The notes under the pieces were generated by a model. It saw only the letters and a program-made list of their open reading frames with translations. It had not been told where the DNA came from and made no database searches. This document shows positions 17,395 through 24,991 of a DNA stretch of 64,000 nucleotides, piece after piece. Position numbers and translations under genes: made by a program. The stretch is from Streptomyces sp. NBC_01296 (GTDB lineage: Bacteria; Actinomycetota; Actinomycetes; Streptomycetales; Streptomycetaceae). Numbering within the stretch: position 1 is the stretch's first letter; every line of letters starts with the position of its first letter. The stretch is taken from assembly GCF_035984415.1 (NCBI RefSeq), contig NZ_CP130720.1, positions 4,898,001 to 4,962,000 of the forward strand. Reading direction: 5' to 3'.

Positions 17395-17785
17395 AGTGCC
17401 CCACGGACCCCGCCGGGTCCCGTCCCGGCGCGTTACGGGCGCCCGTCGGGTCGCCGTCGGGCCGCTGTCCGGGCGCCGTCCGGACGGTGTGGGAGCGATG
17501 TCGGCACGCGTGCTTGTCCGCGAATCGGACCTTGCATGTGGGCCCAAGGCTTCGGAGGAGGTAGCGTGCGTAGCGCGCCACCGGCGGTTGCTCTTGGCCG
17601 CGCGCCTCTTCGCGATCCCGCAGAATGGATCGCAGGTAGGTGCGCCCGAGGCCGATCGGGTGCGGACGTCGACGCGGCCCTCTGGTCCGCTCCGCCCGCG
17701 CCACGTACGGACAGGACCGACGGGTCGTTGTGGACGACAGTACGGACGGCGCACTCGTGAGACGGCGTAGGAGAGAACGAGACCT
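17395..17785. other. 391-bp divergent intergenic region (MFS / DUF3027)
   Basis: This region separates the divergent MFS and DUF3027 genes. It holds one short ORF with a strong ribosome-binding site (17566-17760), listed separately. I see no convincing -35/-10 pair and no strong hairpin. Confidence 0.4.
17566..17760 (+). CDS. possible 64-residue ORF upstream of the DUF3027 gene
   Basis: A GTG at 17566 is preceded at 4 nt by GGAGGAGG, the best Shine-Dalgarno of this region. The frame stays open for 65 codons and ends 25 bp before the DUF3027 start. The product (RSAPPAVALGRAPLRDP...) is rich in Ala, Arg and Pro and looks like no family, so it may be a leader ORF or chance. The short SD spacing argues against efficient initiation. 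Confidence 0.25.
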   Translation: MRSAPPAVALGRAPLRDPAEWIAGRCARGRSGADVDAALWSAPPAPRTDRTDGSLWTTVRTAHS

Positions 17786-18694
17786 GTGAGTGCTGCGACG
17801 ACGCGAAGCCGTACCCCCGACCGCCTGTGCGCCGAGGCGGTAGACCTCGCCCGCGCGGCGGCCGAGGAAGCCGCCGCTCCCTCAGTGGTGGGCGAGCACG
17901 TCTCCGCCGTCGCGGAGGGCGACCGGGTCGTCACGCACTTCTTCGAGTGCAAGGACCCCGGCTACCGGGGCTGGCGCTGGGCCGTCACCGTGACGCGCGC
18001 CTCCCGCGCCAAGAACGTCACCCTCGACGAAACGGTGCTGCTTCCCGGCGAGGACGCGCTGCTCGCGCCCGAGTGGGTGCCGTGGAGCGAGCGGCTGCGC
18101 CCGGGCGACATGGGCCCCGGCGACCTGCTGCCCACCGACGCCGAGGACCTGCGGCTGGAGCCGGGCTGGTCGGGCGAGGACGTACCGCCGCCGAACTCGG
18201 TCGTCTCCACCGAGATGGCGGAACTGGTCGAGGCCGAGGACGCCGACGTCACCGACCGCACCGTGGTACCCGTACGGGGTTCCATCGCCTCCGTCGCCGA
18301 GGAACTCGGCATGCGGCGCGCCCGCGTCCTGTCCCGCTACGGGCTGCACAGCGCCGCCGACCGCTGGGACGAGTCCTTCGGGGCCAAGACACCGATGGCC
18401 CAGGCGGCACCCGCCTCCTGCGTCTCCTGCGGGTTCCTCGTCGCGATCGGCGGCTCGCTCGGCCAGGCCTTCGGTGTCTGCGCCAACGAGTTCGGCCCGG
18501 CCGACGGACACCTCGTCTCCCTCTCGTACGGCTGCGGCGGCCACTCCGAGGCCGCGGTCATGCCGAAGCCGCTGCGCCCGGCGCCGCCGGTGCTCGACTC
18601 GATGGCCTCGGACGAGTTCTCGCTGCGCCCGGCCCCCGACACGGGCTCGGTGCCCTCGGCGGACCTCCCTGCCGCGGACCTCGGCCACTCCTAG
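17786..18694 (+). CDS. DUF3027 family protein
   Basis: This encodes a 302-residue actinobacterial protein of unknown function. Residues 1-120 carry the family core (HFFECKDPGYRGWRWAVTVTR, LLPGEDALLAPEWVPWSERLRPGDMGPGDLLP). Further on, a CxxC (ASCVSCGFL) and two later Cys (FGVCANEFGP, LSYGCGGHSEA) form a likely zinc knuckle near residues 211-255. The tail (255-302) is low-complexity. The GTG start has GGAGAG upstream. It is cytoplasmic by sequence. Confidence 0.9.
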   Translation: MSAATTRSRTPDRLCAEAVDLARAAAEEAAAPSVVGEHVSAVAEGDRVVTHFFECKDPGYRGWRWAVTVTRASRAKNVTLDETVLLPGEDALLAPEWVPWSERLRPGDMGPGDLLPTDAEDLRLEPGWSGEDVPPPNSVVSTEMAELVEAEDADVTDRTVVPVRGSIASVAEELGMRRARVLSRYGLHSAADRWDESFGAKTPMAQAAPASCVSCGFLVAIGGSLGQAFGVCANEFGPADGHLVSLSYGCGGHSEAAVMPKPLRPAPPVLDSMASDEFSLRPAPDTGSVPSADLPAADLGHS

Positions 18695-18748
18695 GCCGGG
18701 CGCTGCATGCGGGCCGCACGGCGGGGCGACGGCCCCGCCCCGGCGGCG

Positions 18749-18754
18749 TACCCT
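18749..18754 (+). promoter_or_regulatory. leaderless-type -10 box (TACCCT)
   Basis: TACCCT lies 6 nt before the ATG at 18761. Confidence 0.5.
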
Positions 18755-18760
18755 CGGCGC

Positions 18761-18979
18761 ATGGGGGAAGACGGCATGGTGGGGCTGGACGGCCGGGTGA
18801 CCGGGACGGTGGGCCCGGGCCTGGTGGGCGAGGTCATCGTCCGCATCCGGGGCGGCGCGGAGCACTTCCTCGCGCACCCGGCGCACGGCACGGGCCGGCT
18901 GCCGGTCGGCACGGTCGTGACCGTCGTCGAGTACCTGCCCCCGCGCACGGTGTACGTGATGGCGGCGTACGACAACTGA
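18761..18979 (+). CDS. NfeD-like OB-fold protein (short form)
   Basis: This encodes a 72-residue protein that resembles the C-terminal OB domain of NfeD partners of flotillins: GLDGRVTGTVGPGLVGEVIVRIRGG, HGTGRLPVGTVVTVVEYLPPRTVYV. It lacks the membrane helices and the protease domain of full-length NfeD. Its position 139 bp upstream of the flotillin gene on the same strand supports the assignment. It probably binds or assists the flotillin scaffold at the membrane (inference). A leaderless -10 box precedes it. Confidence 0.78.
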   Translation: MGEDGMVGLDGRVTGTVGPGLVGEVIVRIRGGAEHFLAHPAHGTGRLPVGTVVTVVEYLPPRTVYVMAAYDN

Positions 18980-19118
18980 GCCCCGGCGCCACCTGCGCGG
19001 ATGTGGTTCGTATCAAGATGGCGACAAGAATCCGTCTGCGTCTTCTTAACGGCCCGGCACAGGAGCACACTCGCCCTCGTCAGTGTCGAACGGCACTGCG
19101 ACAAAGGGGGCGTTGCCG

Positions 19119-20600
19119 ATGGCTATCGGCGTCGTGGCGGGAATCGTTCTCGCCGCAATCCTGGCCTTGATCGGCCTGTTCAAGCTCATGTGGCGGGTGG
19201 CCGAACCGAACGAGGCACTCGTCATCTCCGGCTCCACGCACCGCACCGAGGGCATCGGCGAGGGCATGGGGTTCCGGATCGTCACCGGGCGCGGAACCCT
19301 CGTGGTCCCCGGTGTGCAGGCGGTGCGCAAGCTCTCGCTGGACCTCAACGAGACCCAGCTGAACGTGGACTGCGTGACCCACCAGGGCATCCCGCTGCGG
19401 GTGAAGGGCGTCGTGATCTTCAAGATCGGCGACGACTTCGTGTCCATCGCGAACGCGGCACGCCGCTTCCTGGACCAGCAGAAGATGATGCCCGAGCGCG
19501 TGCACATCGTCTTCGCGGGCCATCTGCGGTCCATCGTGGGCGGCTTGACGGTCGAGGACATGATCCGCGACCGCGAGAAGCTGACCGGGCAGACCCGGGC
19601 GGCCTGCGGTACGGAGATGGAGAAGCTCGGCCTCATCGTCGACTCGCTCCAGATCCACGAGATCGAGGACCCGACCGGCTACATCAAGAACCTGGCGATG
19701 CCGCACGCGGCCGCCGTCCAGCGGGACGCGCGCATCGCGCAGGCCGAGGCGAACCTGCGGGCCACCGAGGCCGAACAGGCCGCCTTCGCCCGGATGTCGG
19801 AGGCCACCCGCGACAGCGAGATCCTCCAGGCCGGCTACCAGGCCGAGCGGGACAAGGCGGCGGCGACCGCCAAGCAGGCCGGCCCGCTGTCCGACGCGGC
19901 CGCCCGCCAGGAGGTCGTCGTCCAGGAGACCCGGGTCGCCGAGCTCGAGGCGCACCGGCGCGAGCAGCAGCTCCAGGCCGACGTGCGCAAGCCCGCGGAC
20001 GCGGCGGCGTACGAGACCCGCACCCGCGCCGAGGCCGAGCGCGACGCCCGCATCTCGGCGGCGCAGGCCAAGGCCAAGGAGACGGAGCTGGCGGCCGCGG
20101 CCGAGGCCACGCGCGTGACGACGGCGGCGACCGCGGACGCGGCGGCCACCGAGGCCCGGGGGCTCGCGGCCGCGAAGGCCACCCGGGCGACCGGCGAGGC
20201 CGAGGCCGCGGCCACCCAGGCGAAGGGCCTCGCGGTGGCGGCGTCGGCGAAGGCGAAGGGCCTCGCCGAGGCCGAGGCCATCAAGGCGCGGGCCGCCGCC
20301 CTCGCCGAGAACCAGGAGGCGGTCGTCGCCCAGCAGCTCGCCGAGAACTGGCCGGCGATCGTGGAGGCGGGCGCCGGGGCCTTCGGGAACGTGGAGCACA
20401 TGGTGCTGCTCAACGGGGCCGAGGGCATGTCGGAGATGTTCGCGAAGGCGCTGACCATGGGCGGCACCGGGCTGGGCCTGGCCCGCCAGGTGCTCGCGTC
20501 GATGTCCCAGCCGGCCGCCCCGGGGACCGCCCCCGCCGCCACCCCGGTGAACGGCAACACGGCCTCCTCGTCCCACCAGATCCCGATCGCGGAGGCGTAA
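19119..20600 (+). CDS. flotillin-family (SPFH domain) membrane scaffold
   Basis: This encodes a 493-residue protein. One N-terminal membrane helix (IGVVAGIVLAAILALIGLFKLMW) precedes an SPFH/band-7 domain (about residues 30-190, EPNEALVISG...VRKLSLDLNETQLNVDCVTHQGIPLRVKGVVIFKIGDD). A long Ala/Glu/Arg coiled coil (about 195-420) follows, then a flotillin C-terminal segment with NVEHMVLLNGAEGMSEM. Flotillins oligomerise in ordered membrane domains. I chose the ATG at 19119 because AAGGGGGCG precedes it at good spacing; a GTG at 19083 is in frame. The NfeD-like gene is its upstream partner. Confidence 0.93.
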   Translation: MAIGVVAGIVLAAILALIGLFKLMWRVAEPNEALVISGSTHRTEGIGEGMGFRIVTGRGTLVVPGVQAVRKLSLDLNETQLNVDCVTHQGIPLRVKGVVIFKIGDDFVSIANAARRFLDQQKMMPERVHIVFAGHLRSIVGGLTVEDMIRDREKLTGQTRAACGTEMEKLGLIVDSLQIHEIEDPTGYIKNLAMPHAAAVQRDARIAQAEANLRATEAEQAAFARMSEATRDSEILQAGYQAERDKAAATAKQAGPLSDAAARQEVVVQETRVAELEAHRREQQLQADVRKPADAAAYETRTRAEAERDARISAAQAKAKETELAAAAEATRVTTAATADAAATEARGLAAAKATRATGEAEAAATQAKGLAVAASAKAKGLAEAEAIKARAAALAENQEAVVAQQLAENWPAIVEAGAGAFGNVEHMVLLNGAEGMSEMFAKALTMGGTGLGLARQVLASMSQPAAPGTAPAATPVNGNTASSSHQIPIAEA

Positions 20601-20631
20601 CCCGTCCGGCGCGAGCCTGACCCGCACGGGT

Positions 20632-20659
20632 TAGGCTCGCGCTCATGGGGCTGTCATGA
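20632..20659 (+). promoter_or_regulatory. leaderless -10 box and 4-codon upstream ORF coupled to thpR
   Basis: TAGGCT (20632-20637) lies 7 nt before an ATG at 20645 that opens a four-codon ORF (Met-Gly-Leu-Ser, stop at 20657-20659). Its TGA overlaps the thpR start codon as ATGA. Confidence 0.4.
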
Positions 20660-21243
20660 GGCTGTTCGCCGCGGTGATGCCGCCGCAGGAGGCCGTCGAC
20701 GAGCTGCGCCGGGCCGTCGAGGCCGTCCGGAGCGGCCCGGCCGTCGGGCAGGACCGGGCCGTCGGGCACGACCGGCTCCGGTGGACCGGGGAAGCGGGCT
20801 GGCACTTCACCCTCGCCTTCATGGGCGAGGTAGGCGAACCCGTCCTGCCGGACCTGTACGCCCGCCTGGCGCGCGCCGCGCACCGCACCGACCCCTTCCC
20901 CCTGCGCATCCACGGCTCCGGGCACTTCGGCGAGCGCGCCCTGTGGGTCGGCGCCGCCGGCGGGCTCGACCGGATGCGGATGCTCGCCGAGCGCGCGGAC
21001 GCCGCCGCCCGCCGGGCCGGTATCCCGATGGACCAGCACCGCCGGTACACCCCCCACCTCACCCTGGCCCGCAGCCACGGCGGCACCGACCTGCACCCGC
21101 ACCTGGAGGCCCTCGCCGGCTTCGAGGGCACGCCCTGGCAGGTCGGCGAGCTCAGCCTGGTCCGCAGCAACCTCCCGACCGGCGGGGTCCCCGGCGAGCA
21201 GCCCCGCTACGAGGTCCTCGAGGCCTGGCCCCTGGGTGCTTGA
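20656..21243 (+). CDS. thpR: RNA 2',3'-cyclic phosphodiesterase (2H family)
   Basis: This encodes a 195-residue 2H phosphoesterase that opens 2',3'-cyclic phosphates at RNA ends (LigT/ThpR type). The two catalytic HxT motifs are HFTLAFMGE (about residues 51-59) and HLTLARS (about 134-140), each at the expected place in the duplicated fold. The length is normal. The ATG at 20656 has no Shine-Dalgarno of its own and overlaps the stop of a tiny upstream ORF. It lies just after the flotillin gene but probably has its own promoter. Confidence 0.92.
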   Translation: MRLFAAVMPPQEAVDELRRAVEAVRSGPAVGQDRAVGHDRLRWTGEAGWHFTLAFMGEVGEPVLPDLYARLARAAHRTDPFPLRIHGSGHFGERALWVGAAGGLDRMRMLAERADAAARRAGIPMDQHRRYTPHLTLARSHGGTDLHPHLEALAGFEGTPWQVGELSLVRSNLPTGGVPGEQPRYEVLEAWPLGA

Positions 21244-21274
21244 CCCTCGGTACGGGAACGGCGGAGGACCGCGT

Positions 21275-21280
21275 TACGCT
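21275..21280 (+). promoter_or_regulatory. leaderless-type -10 box (TACGCT)
   Basis: TACGCT lies 6 nt before the GTG of the 29-residue ORF at 21287. Confidence 0.45.
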
Positions 21281-21286
21281 CGACGG

Positions 21287-21376
21287 GTGGATCCCAAGAC
21301 CCGAAACCGCGTAATGGCCGGAGTACTCGTGCTGATGTTCGTCGTCGTGGCAGTGGCAGCCGCCGTGGGCCAGTAG
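21287..21376 (+). CDS. 29-residue single-helix membrane peptide
   Basis: This is a 30-codon ORF starting with GTG and ending with TAG. The product has a basic start (DPKTRNR) and one clear transmembrane helix (VMAGVLVLMFVVVAVAAAVGQ). It follows the membrane positive-inside pattern and has the codon bias of a real gene. A leaderless -10 box lies 6 nt upstream. Small single-helix proteins of this kind often modulate a membrane partner, but nothing here identifies one. Confidence 0.6.
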   Translation: MDPKTRNRVMAGVLVLMFVVVAVAAAVGQ

Positions 21377-21393
21377 TCCGCCCGCGCGGGCCC

Positions 21394-21416
21394 TTGCCTG
21401 GAGTGGACTCCAGGCA
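21394..21416. promoter_or_regulatory. MerR-type operator/promoter of the aldo/keto reductase gene
   Basis: A perfect 9-bp inverted repeat (TGCCTGGAG at 21395-21403 and CTCCAGGCA at 21408-21416, 4-bp centre) overlaps a -35-like TTGCCT (21394-21399). A palindrome in an elongated spacer is the hallmark of MerR-activated promoters. No merR gene is adjacent. Confidence 0.6.
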
Positions 21417-21431
21417 GTTGGCTTGGGGGTC

Positions 21432-22421
21432 ATGAAGTACACACAGCTGGGACGCACCGGACTCAAGGTCAGCCGACTCGTACTCGGCACGATGAACTTC
21501 GGTCCGCAGACAGACGAACCCACCAGCCACTCGATCCTGGACGCCGCGCTCGCCTCGGGTCTGAACTTCGTGGACACGGCCAACGTCTACGGGTGGGGTG
21601 AGAACAAGGGCCGCACCGAGGAGATCATCGGCACCTGGCTCGCCCAGGGCGGCGGCCGGCGGGAGAAGACCGTGCTGGCCACCAAGGTGTACGCGAGCAT
21701 GGCCGGCGAAGGCGACCCGTGGCCCAACTACGACCGGCTCTCGGCGCTGAACATCCGCCGGGCGGTCGAGGCCAGCCTCAAGCGGCTGCAGACGGACTAC
21801 ATCGACCTCTACCAGTTCCACCACGTCGACCGCCGGACCCCCTTCGAGGAGATCTGGCAGGCCGTCGACGTGCTGATCCAGCAGGGCAAGGTGCTGTACG
21901 CCGGATCGTCGAACTTCCCCGGGTACAAGATCGCCCAGGCCAACGAGACGGCCGCGCGGCGCGGCTCGGTCGGACTGGTCAGCGAGCAGTGCCTGTACAA
22001 CCTCGCCGAGCGGCGCGCCGAGATGGAGGTCATCCCGGCCGCGCAGGAGTACGGGCTCGGGGTGATCCCGTGGTCCCCGCTGCACGGCGGGCTGCTCGGC
22101 GGTGTCATCAAGAAGGAGGTCGAGGGCGGCCGCCGCGCCTCCGGGCGCTCCGCGGACGCCCTGGCCAACAGCTCCGTACGGGCGCAGGTGCAGGCGTACG
22201 AGGACCTGCTCGACAAGCACGGCCTCGAGCCCGGCGAGACGGCGCTGGCGTGGCTGCTGACCCGGCCCGGGGTGACGGGCCCGATCGTGGGTCCCCGTAC
22301 GGCGGAGCAGCTGGAGAGCGCGCTGCGCGCGCTGGAGCTGGAGCTGTCGGACGAGGTGCTCACCGCTCTGGACGAGATCTTCCCCGGCCCGGGCGCCTCG
22401 CCGGAGGCGTTCGCCTGGTGA
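21432..22421 (+). CDS. aldo/keto reductase
   Basis: This encodes a 329-residue NADPH-dependent oxidoreductase with a (beta/alpha)8 fold. The tetrad is visible: Asp in NFVDTANVYGWGENKG, Tyr in VYGWGE, Lys in VLATKVYASM, and His in YQFHHVDRRTP. The C-terminal NADP-binding segment is GVTGPIVGPRTAEQLESAL. It is closest in pattern to the YajO/potassium-channel-beta-like AKRs that act on diverse aldehydes and ketones. The ATG at 21432 follows GGGGGT. The MerR-type operator upstream suggests induction by a small molecule or redox signal. Confidence 0.93.
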   Translation: MKYTQLGRTGLKVSRLVLGTMNFGPQTDEPTSHSILDAALASGLNFVDTANVYGWGENKGRTEEIIGTWLAQGGGRREKTVLATKVYASMAGEGDPWPNYDRLSALNIRRAVEASLKRLQTDYIDLYQFHHVDRRTPFEEIWQAVDVLIQQGKVLYAGSSNFPGYKIAQANETAARRGSVGLVSEQCLYNLAERRAEMEVIPAAQEYGLGVIPWSPLHGGLLGGVIKKEVEGGRRASGRSADALANSSVRAQVQAYEDLLDKHGLEPGETALAWLLTRPGVTGPIVGPRTAEQLESALRALELELSDEVLTALDEIFPGPGASPEAFAW

Positions 22422-22491
22422 TCAGGCCACGCTGACGGAGTGACCGGTCCGCGGCCCGGCGCGGGGCGTGGACCGGTCGCCGGGGCGCGGA

Positions 22492-23079
22492 TCAGTCGCG
22501 GGGGAACTCGGAGGTGTCGAGGGTGAGGCCCACCACGGTGTCCGTGAGGTCGATCTCGCCCCCGAAGGCGATCTTCGTCTCCGTGGCGTAATCGCCGTCC
22601 TTGGGCCCGGTGTGGAGCAGGCAGCGGCGGGTGTAGGGGTCGACGATGAGGTACGCGGGCACCTCGGCCGCGGCGTACGCGGCCTTCTTGGGGCCGTAGT
22701 CGTTCGCCGCGGTGCCCTTGGAGATCACCTCGGCGACGAATTCCACGTCTTGGTGGCGCCAGTGAGCCGCGTCGTCCTTCGTGGCGTCGGCACTGAGCAA
22801 CGCGACGTCCGGCGCGAACCCGTTCAGCCGCCCCGGGAAGTCGATGCGTACGTCCGAGAGGGCTTTCACTCCCATGCCGAACTCGTCTTCCAGTGCTCGG
22901 ACGATCCTGCGGATGATCTCCCAGTGCGTGTCCCGCTGCGGCGACATGTAGACGGTCCCCTCGACGATCTCGACCTTCAATCCCTCGGGGACGGGCTCAA
23001 GCGCCTCGAACATCTCGTCCAAGGCCTGCTCGCTGCTGATGTCGGCCATCTCGATCCTGTCGGTCTCTACGACGGTCAT
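22492..23079 (-). CDS. Uma2 family (DUF820) putative nuclease-fold protein
   Basis: This encodes a 195-residue PD-(D/E)xK-fold protein of the Uma2/DUF820 family, which is very numerous in Streptomyces. It has EGLKVEIVEGTVYMSP, then GFAPDVALLSAD, then DVEFVAEVISKGTAANDYGPKKAAYAAAEVPAYLIVDP, so the Asp and the Glu-x-(Ser)-Lys of the fold are visible. No nuclease activity is established for most members. GGGGAGGAG precedes the ATG at 23079. It stands alone. Confidence 0.88.
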   Translation of the reverse strand: MTVVETDRIEMADISSEQALDEMFEALEPVPEGLKVEIVEGTVYMSPQRDTHWEIIRRIVRALEDEFGMGVKALSDVRIDFPGRLNGFAPDVALLSADATKDDAAHWRHQDVEFVAEVISKGTAANDYGPKKAAYAAAEVPAYLIVDPYTRRCLLHTGPKDGDYATETKIAFGGEIDLTDTVVGLTLDTSEFPRD

Positions 23080-23173
23080 CGTGGCGCTCCTCCCCGCTGC
23101 CGCGCGGGCGCGGGCAGCCGCGTAGTACAACGATACGCACGCAGGCCGGGTCACGATGGATACCCGTTGGCCG

Positions 23174-23857
23174 TCAGGGCATCCGGTACGGGCCGCCGAT
23201 GCCCCAGGCCTGGTGCAGGACCGCCGCGAACTCCCCGGCCAGGCGGTGCTCGCCGGAGGCGTTGGGGTGGGTGCCGTCGTAGGTGTCGTGGTGGATCCCG
23301 TACGAGGCCGGGCGCGCGGCCAGCAGGATCGGCGAGGCCTCGGTCGACAGGTCGGCAACGGCCTTCGCGAGGAGCTCGTTGAACCGGGCGACCTCGGCCG
23401 CGAAGGGCGCGTCGGACTCGGCCCGGACGTTCGGGATGACCGGGAGCAGGATCATCCGGATGCCGGGCCGGACGGCGCGGGCCTCCGCGAAGAAGCGGCG
23501 GGCGTTGGCCGCGGTCTCCTCCGCGCCGGTGTAGAAGCCGAGGTCGATCAGGCCGAGGGAGACGAGGAGTATGTCGGCCTCGTCGGAGCGTACGGCGGAG
23601 CCGATGAGCGGGGCCATGTGCTGCCAGCCCTCGCCCCAGCCGGCGAGGTGGCGGCGGGCGTGCTCCGGGAAGCCGGGGTCGGCGTACGCGTGGCTGGTCG
23701 GCTCGTTCGCGGAGGTGTCGAACAGCTCGCAGCGCGGGCCGACGATCTCGTAGGGCCCGCCGAGGGTGGCGTCGAGGTGCTGCCACATCCGGTAGCGCCA
23801 GGTGTAGTCGCCGGCGCGTCCGATGGTCATGGAGTCGCCGACGAACATGAAACGCAT
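23174..23857 (-). CDS. SGNH/GDSL hydrolase
   Basis: This encodes a 227-residue esterase or lipase of the SGNH superfamily. Block I is FVGDSMTIGRAGDYTWRYRMW (nucleophile Ser near residue 8). Block V is THPNASGEHRLAGEF, with the catalytic Asp/His pair represented by DGTHPN. Block II (Gly) and block III (Asn) are less clear. There is no signal peptide, so it is cytoplasmic or non-classically placed. The start could be the ATG at 23857 or at 23878; neither has a strong Shine-Dalgarno. It diverges from the propeller-like gene. Confidence 0.85.
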   Translation of the reverse strand: MRFMFVGDSMTIGRAGDYTWRYRMWQHLDATLGGPYEIVGPRCELFDTSANEPTSHAYADPGFPEHARRHLAGWGEGWQHMAPLIGSAVRSDEADILLVSLGLIDLGFYTGAEETAANARRFFAEARAVRPGIRMILLPVIPNVRAESDAPFAAEVARFNELLAKAVADLSTEASPILLAARPASYGIHHDTYDGTHPNASGEHRLAGEFAAVLHQAWGIGGPYRMP

Positions 23858-23934
23858 CCGGTCATCATCGCGGATCATGCGCCGGGAGCCCCTGTGATGC
23901 CGGACACGCGGGGCGGGCTGGCACGCTTGGGGGT

Positions 23935-24942
23935 ATGCGCCTTCTGCCGTTGACCGCCGCCATTGCCCTTGTCGTGCTGCCGGGTTCGGCCGCCGCGGCC
24001 GCCGGGACCTCCGCTTCCGTGGCGTCGGGGTTCACGATCGCCGATCCGCGGATCAAGGAGTCGAGCGGGCTGGCGGCGAGCCGGATCCACCCGGGGGTGT
24101 ACTGGACGCACAACGACAGCGACGACGGCCCGTACGTGTACGCGGTGGACTCGGCGACCGGCAGGACCGTGGCCCGGGTGACGCTGTCCGGGGTCGGGAC
24201 CCCGCGCGACGTCGAGGCGATCTCGCTGGGCCCGGACGGGCAGCTGTACGTCGGCGACATCGGCGACAACCTGAACGGGAGCTGGGACCACGTCTGGATC
24301 TACCGCTTCCCGGAGCCGAAGCAGCTGGCCGATGTCACGGTCAAGGCCGAGCAGTTCACCGTGCGGTACGCGGACGGGGCGCGCAACGCGGAGGCGCTGA
24401 TGGTGCATCCGGTGACGGGCCGGGTGTACATCGCGAGCAAGAGCGAGGACAAGGGCGGGCTGTACGAGGGGCCGGAGAGCCTGTCCGCGTCGGGGACGAA
24501 CGTGTTCCGGCGGGTGGCGGACCTGCCGTGGGTCACGGACGGGGCGTTCTCGCCGGACGGCGGCCGCCTCACGCTGCGCGGCTACTTCTTCGCGCGGACG
24601 TACCCGTGGAAGGACGGGCGGCCGCAGGGCGAGGGCGAGCGGGTGGACGCGCCGTGGCAGGGGCAGGCGGAGTCGGTGACGTACTCGGCGGACGGGTCGA
24701 CGCTGATGTTCGGCTCGGAGGGGGAGTCGAGCCGGGTGGTGGCGGTCCCGGTGAAACCGGCGGCGTCCGATGGCTCCGCAGCCCCCGCGAAGCCGGGCGC
24801 GACTCCGGCCGCAGGGGCCCCCGGCCCTGCGGGCGAGCAGGGCGGGGGCAGCTTCACGAAGGGCGCGGCCGTCCTTGCCGTGGGCACGGCCCTGGTCCTC
24901 GGCGCGAAGCGCCTCTTCCGCCGGAAGCCGCGCAAGTCCTGA
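23935..24942 (+). CDS. secreted beta-propeller-like protein with C-terminal membrane anchor
   Basis: This encodes a 335-residue exported protein. A signal peptide (RLLPLTAAIALVVLPGSAAAAAG) is followed by repeated blade-like segments (GVYWTHNDSDDGPYVYAVDSATG, DVEAISLGPDGQLYVGDIGDN, EALMVHPVTGRVYIASK, DGAFSPDGGRLTLRGYFF). A Pro/Ala linker and a final hydrophobic helix with an RRKPRKS tail follow. It resembles propeller proteins annotated as WD40-like or esterase-like; no catalytic site is evident. It should sit outside the cell, tethered to the membrane. Its stop codon lies in a 16-bp tandem repeat. Confidence 0.8.
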   Translation: MRLLPLTAAIALVVLPGSAAAAAGTSASVASGFTIADPRIKESSGLAASRIHPGVYWTHNDSDDGPYVYAVDSATGRTVARVTLSGVGTPRDVEAISLGPDGQLYVGDIGDNLNGSWDHVWIYRFPEPKQLADVTVKAEQFTVRYADGARNAEALMVHPVTGRVYIASKSEDKGGLYEGPESLSASGTNVFRRVADLPWVTDGAFSPDGGRLTLRGYFFARTYPWKDGRPQGEGERVDAPWQGQAESVTYSADGSTLMFGSEGESSRVVAVPVKPAASDGSAAPAKPGATPAAGAPGPAGEQGGGSFTKGAAVLAVGTALVLGAKRLFRRKPRKS

Positions 24943-24977
24943 GCCGCGCAACTCCTGAGCCGCGCAACGCCTGAGCC
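24930..24977 (+). repeat. three 16-bp tandem units carrying the stop codon
   Basis: The units at 24930-24945, 24946-24961 and 24962-24977 differ at one or two positions. Each contains the TGAGCC that holds the stop codon of the preceding gene, so the in-frame end is triplicated. Confidence 0.88.
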
Positions 24978-24991
24978 GCGCGCCTGACCTC

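Noticed and set aside
17395..17952. N-terminal extension of the MFS protein
   Set aside because: Arg/Ser-rich sequence that overlaps the DUF3027 start; no initiation signal.
20625..20645. Possible iron box (TTAGGCTC) before thpR
   Set aside because: Only half of the TTAGGTTAGGCTCACCTAA palindrome is present; the sequence is better explained as a -10 box.
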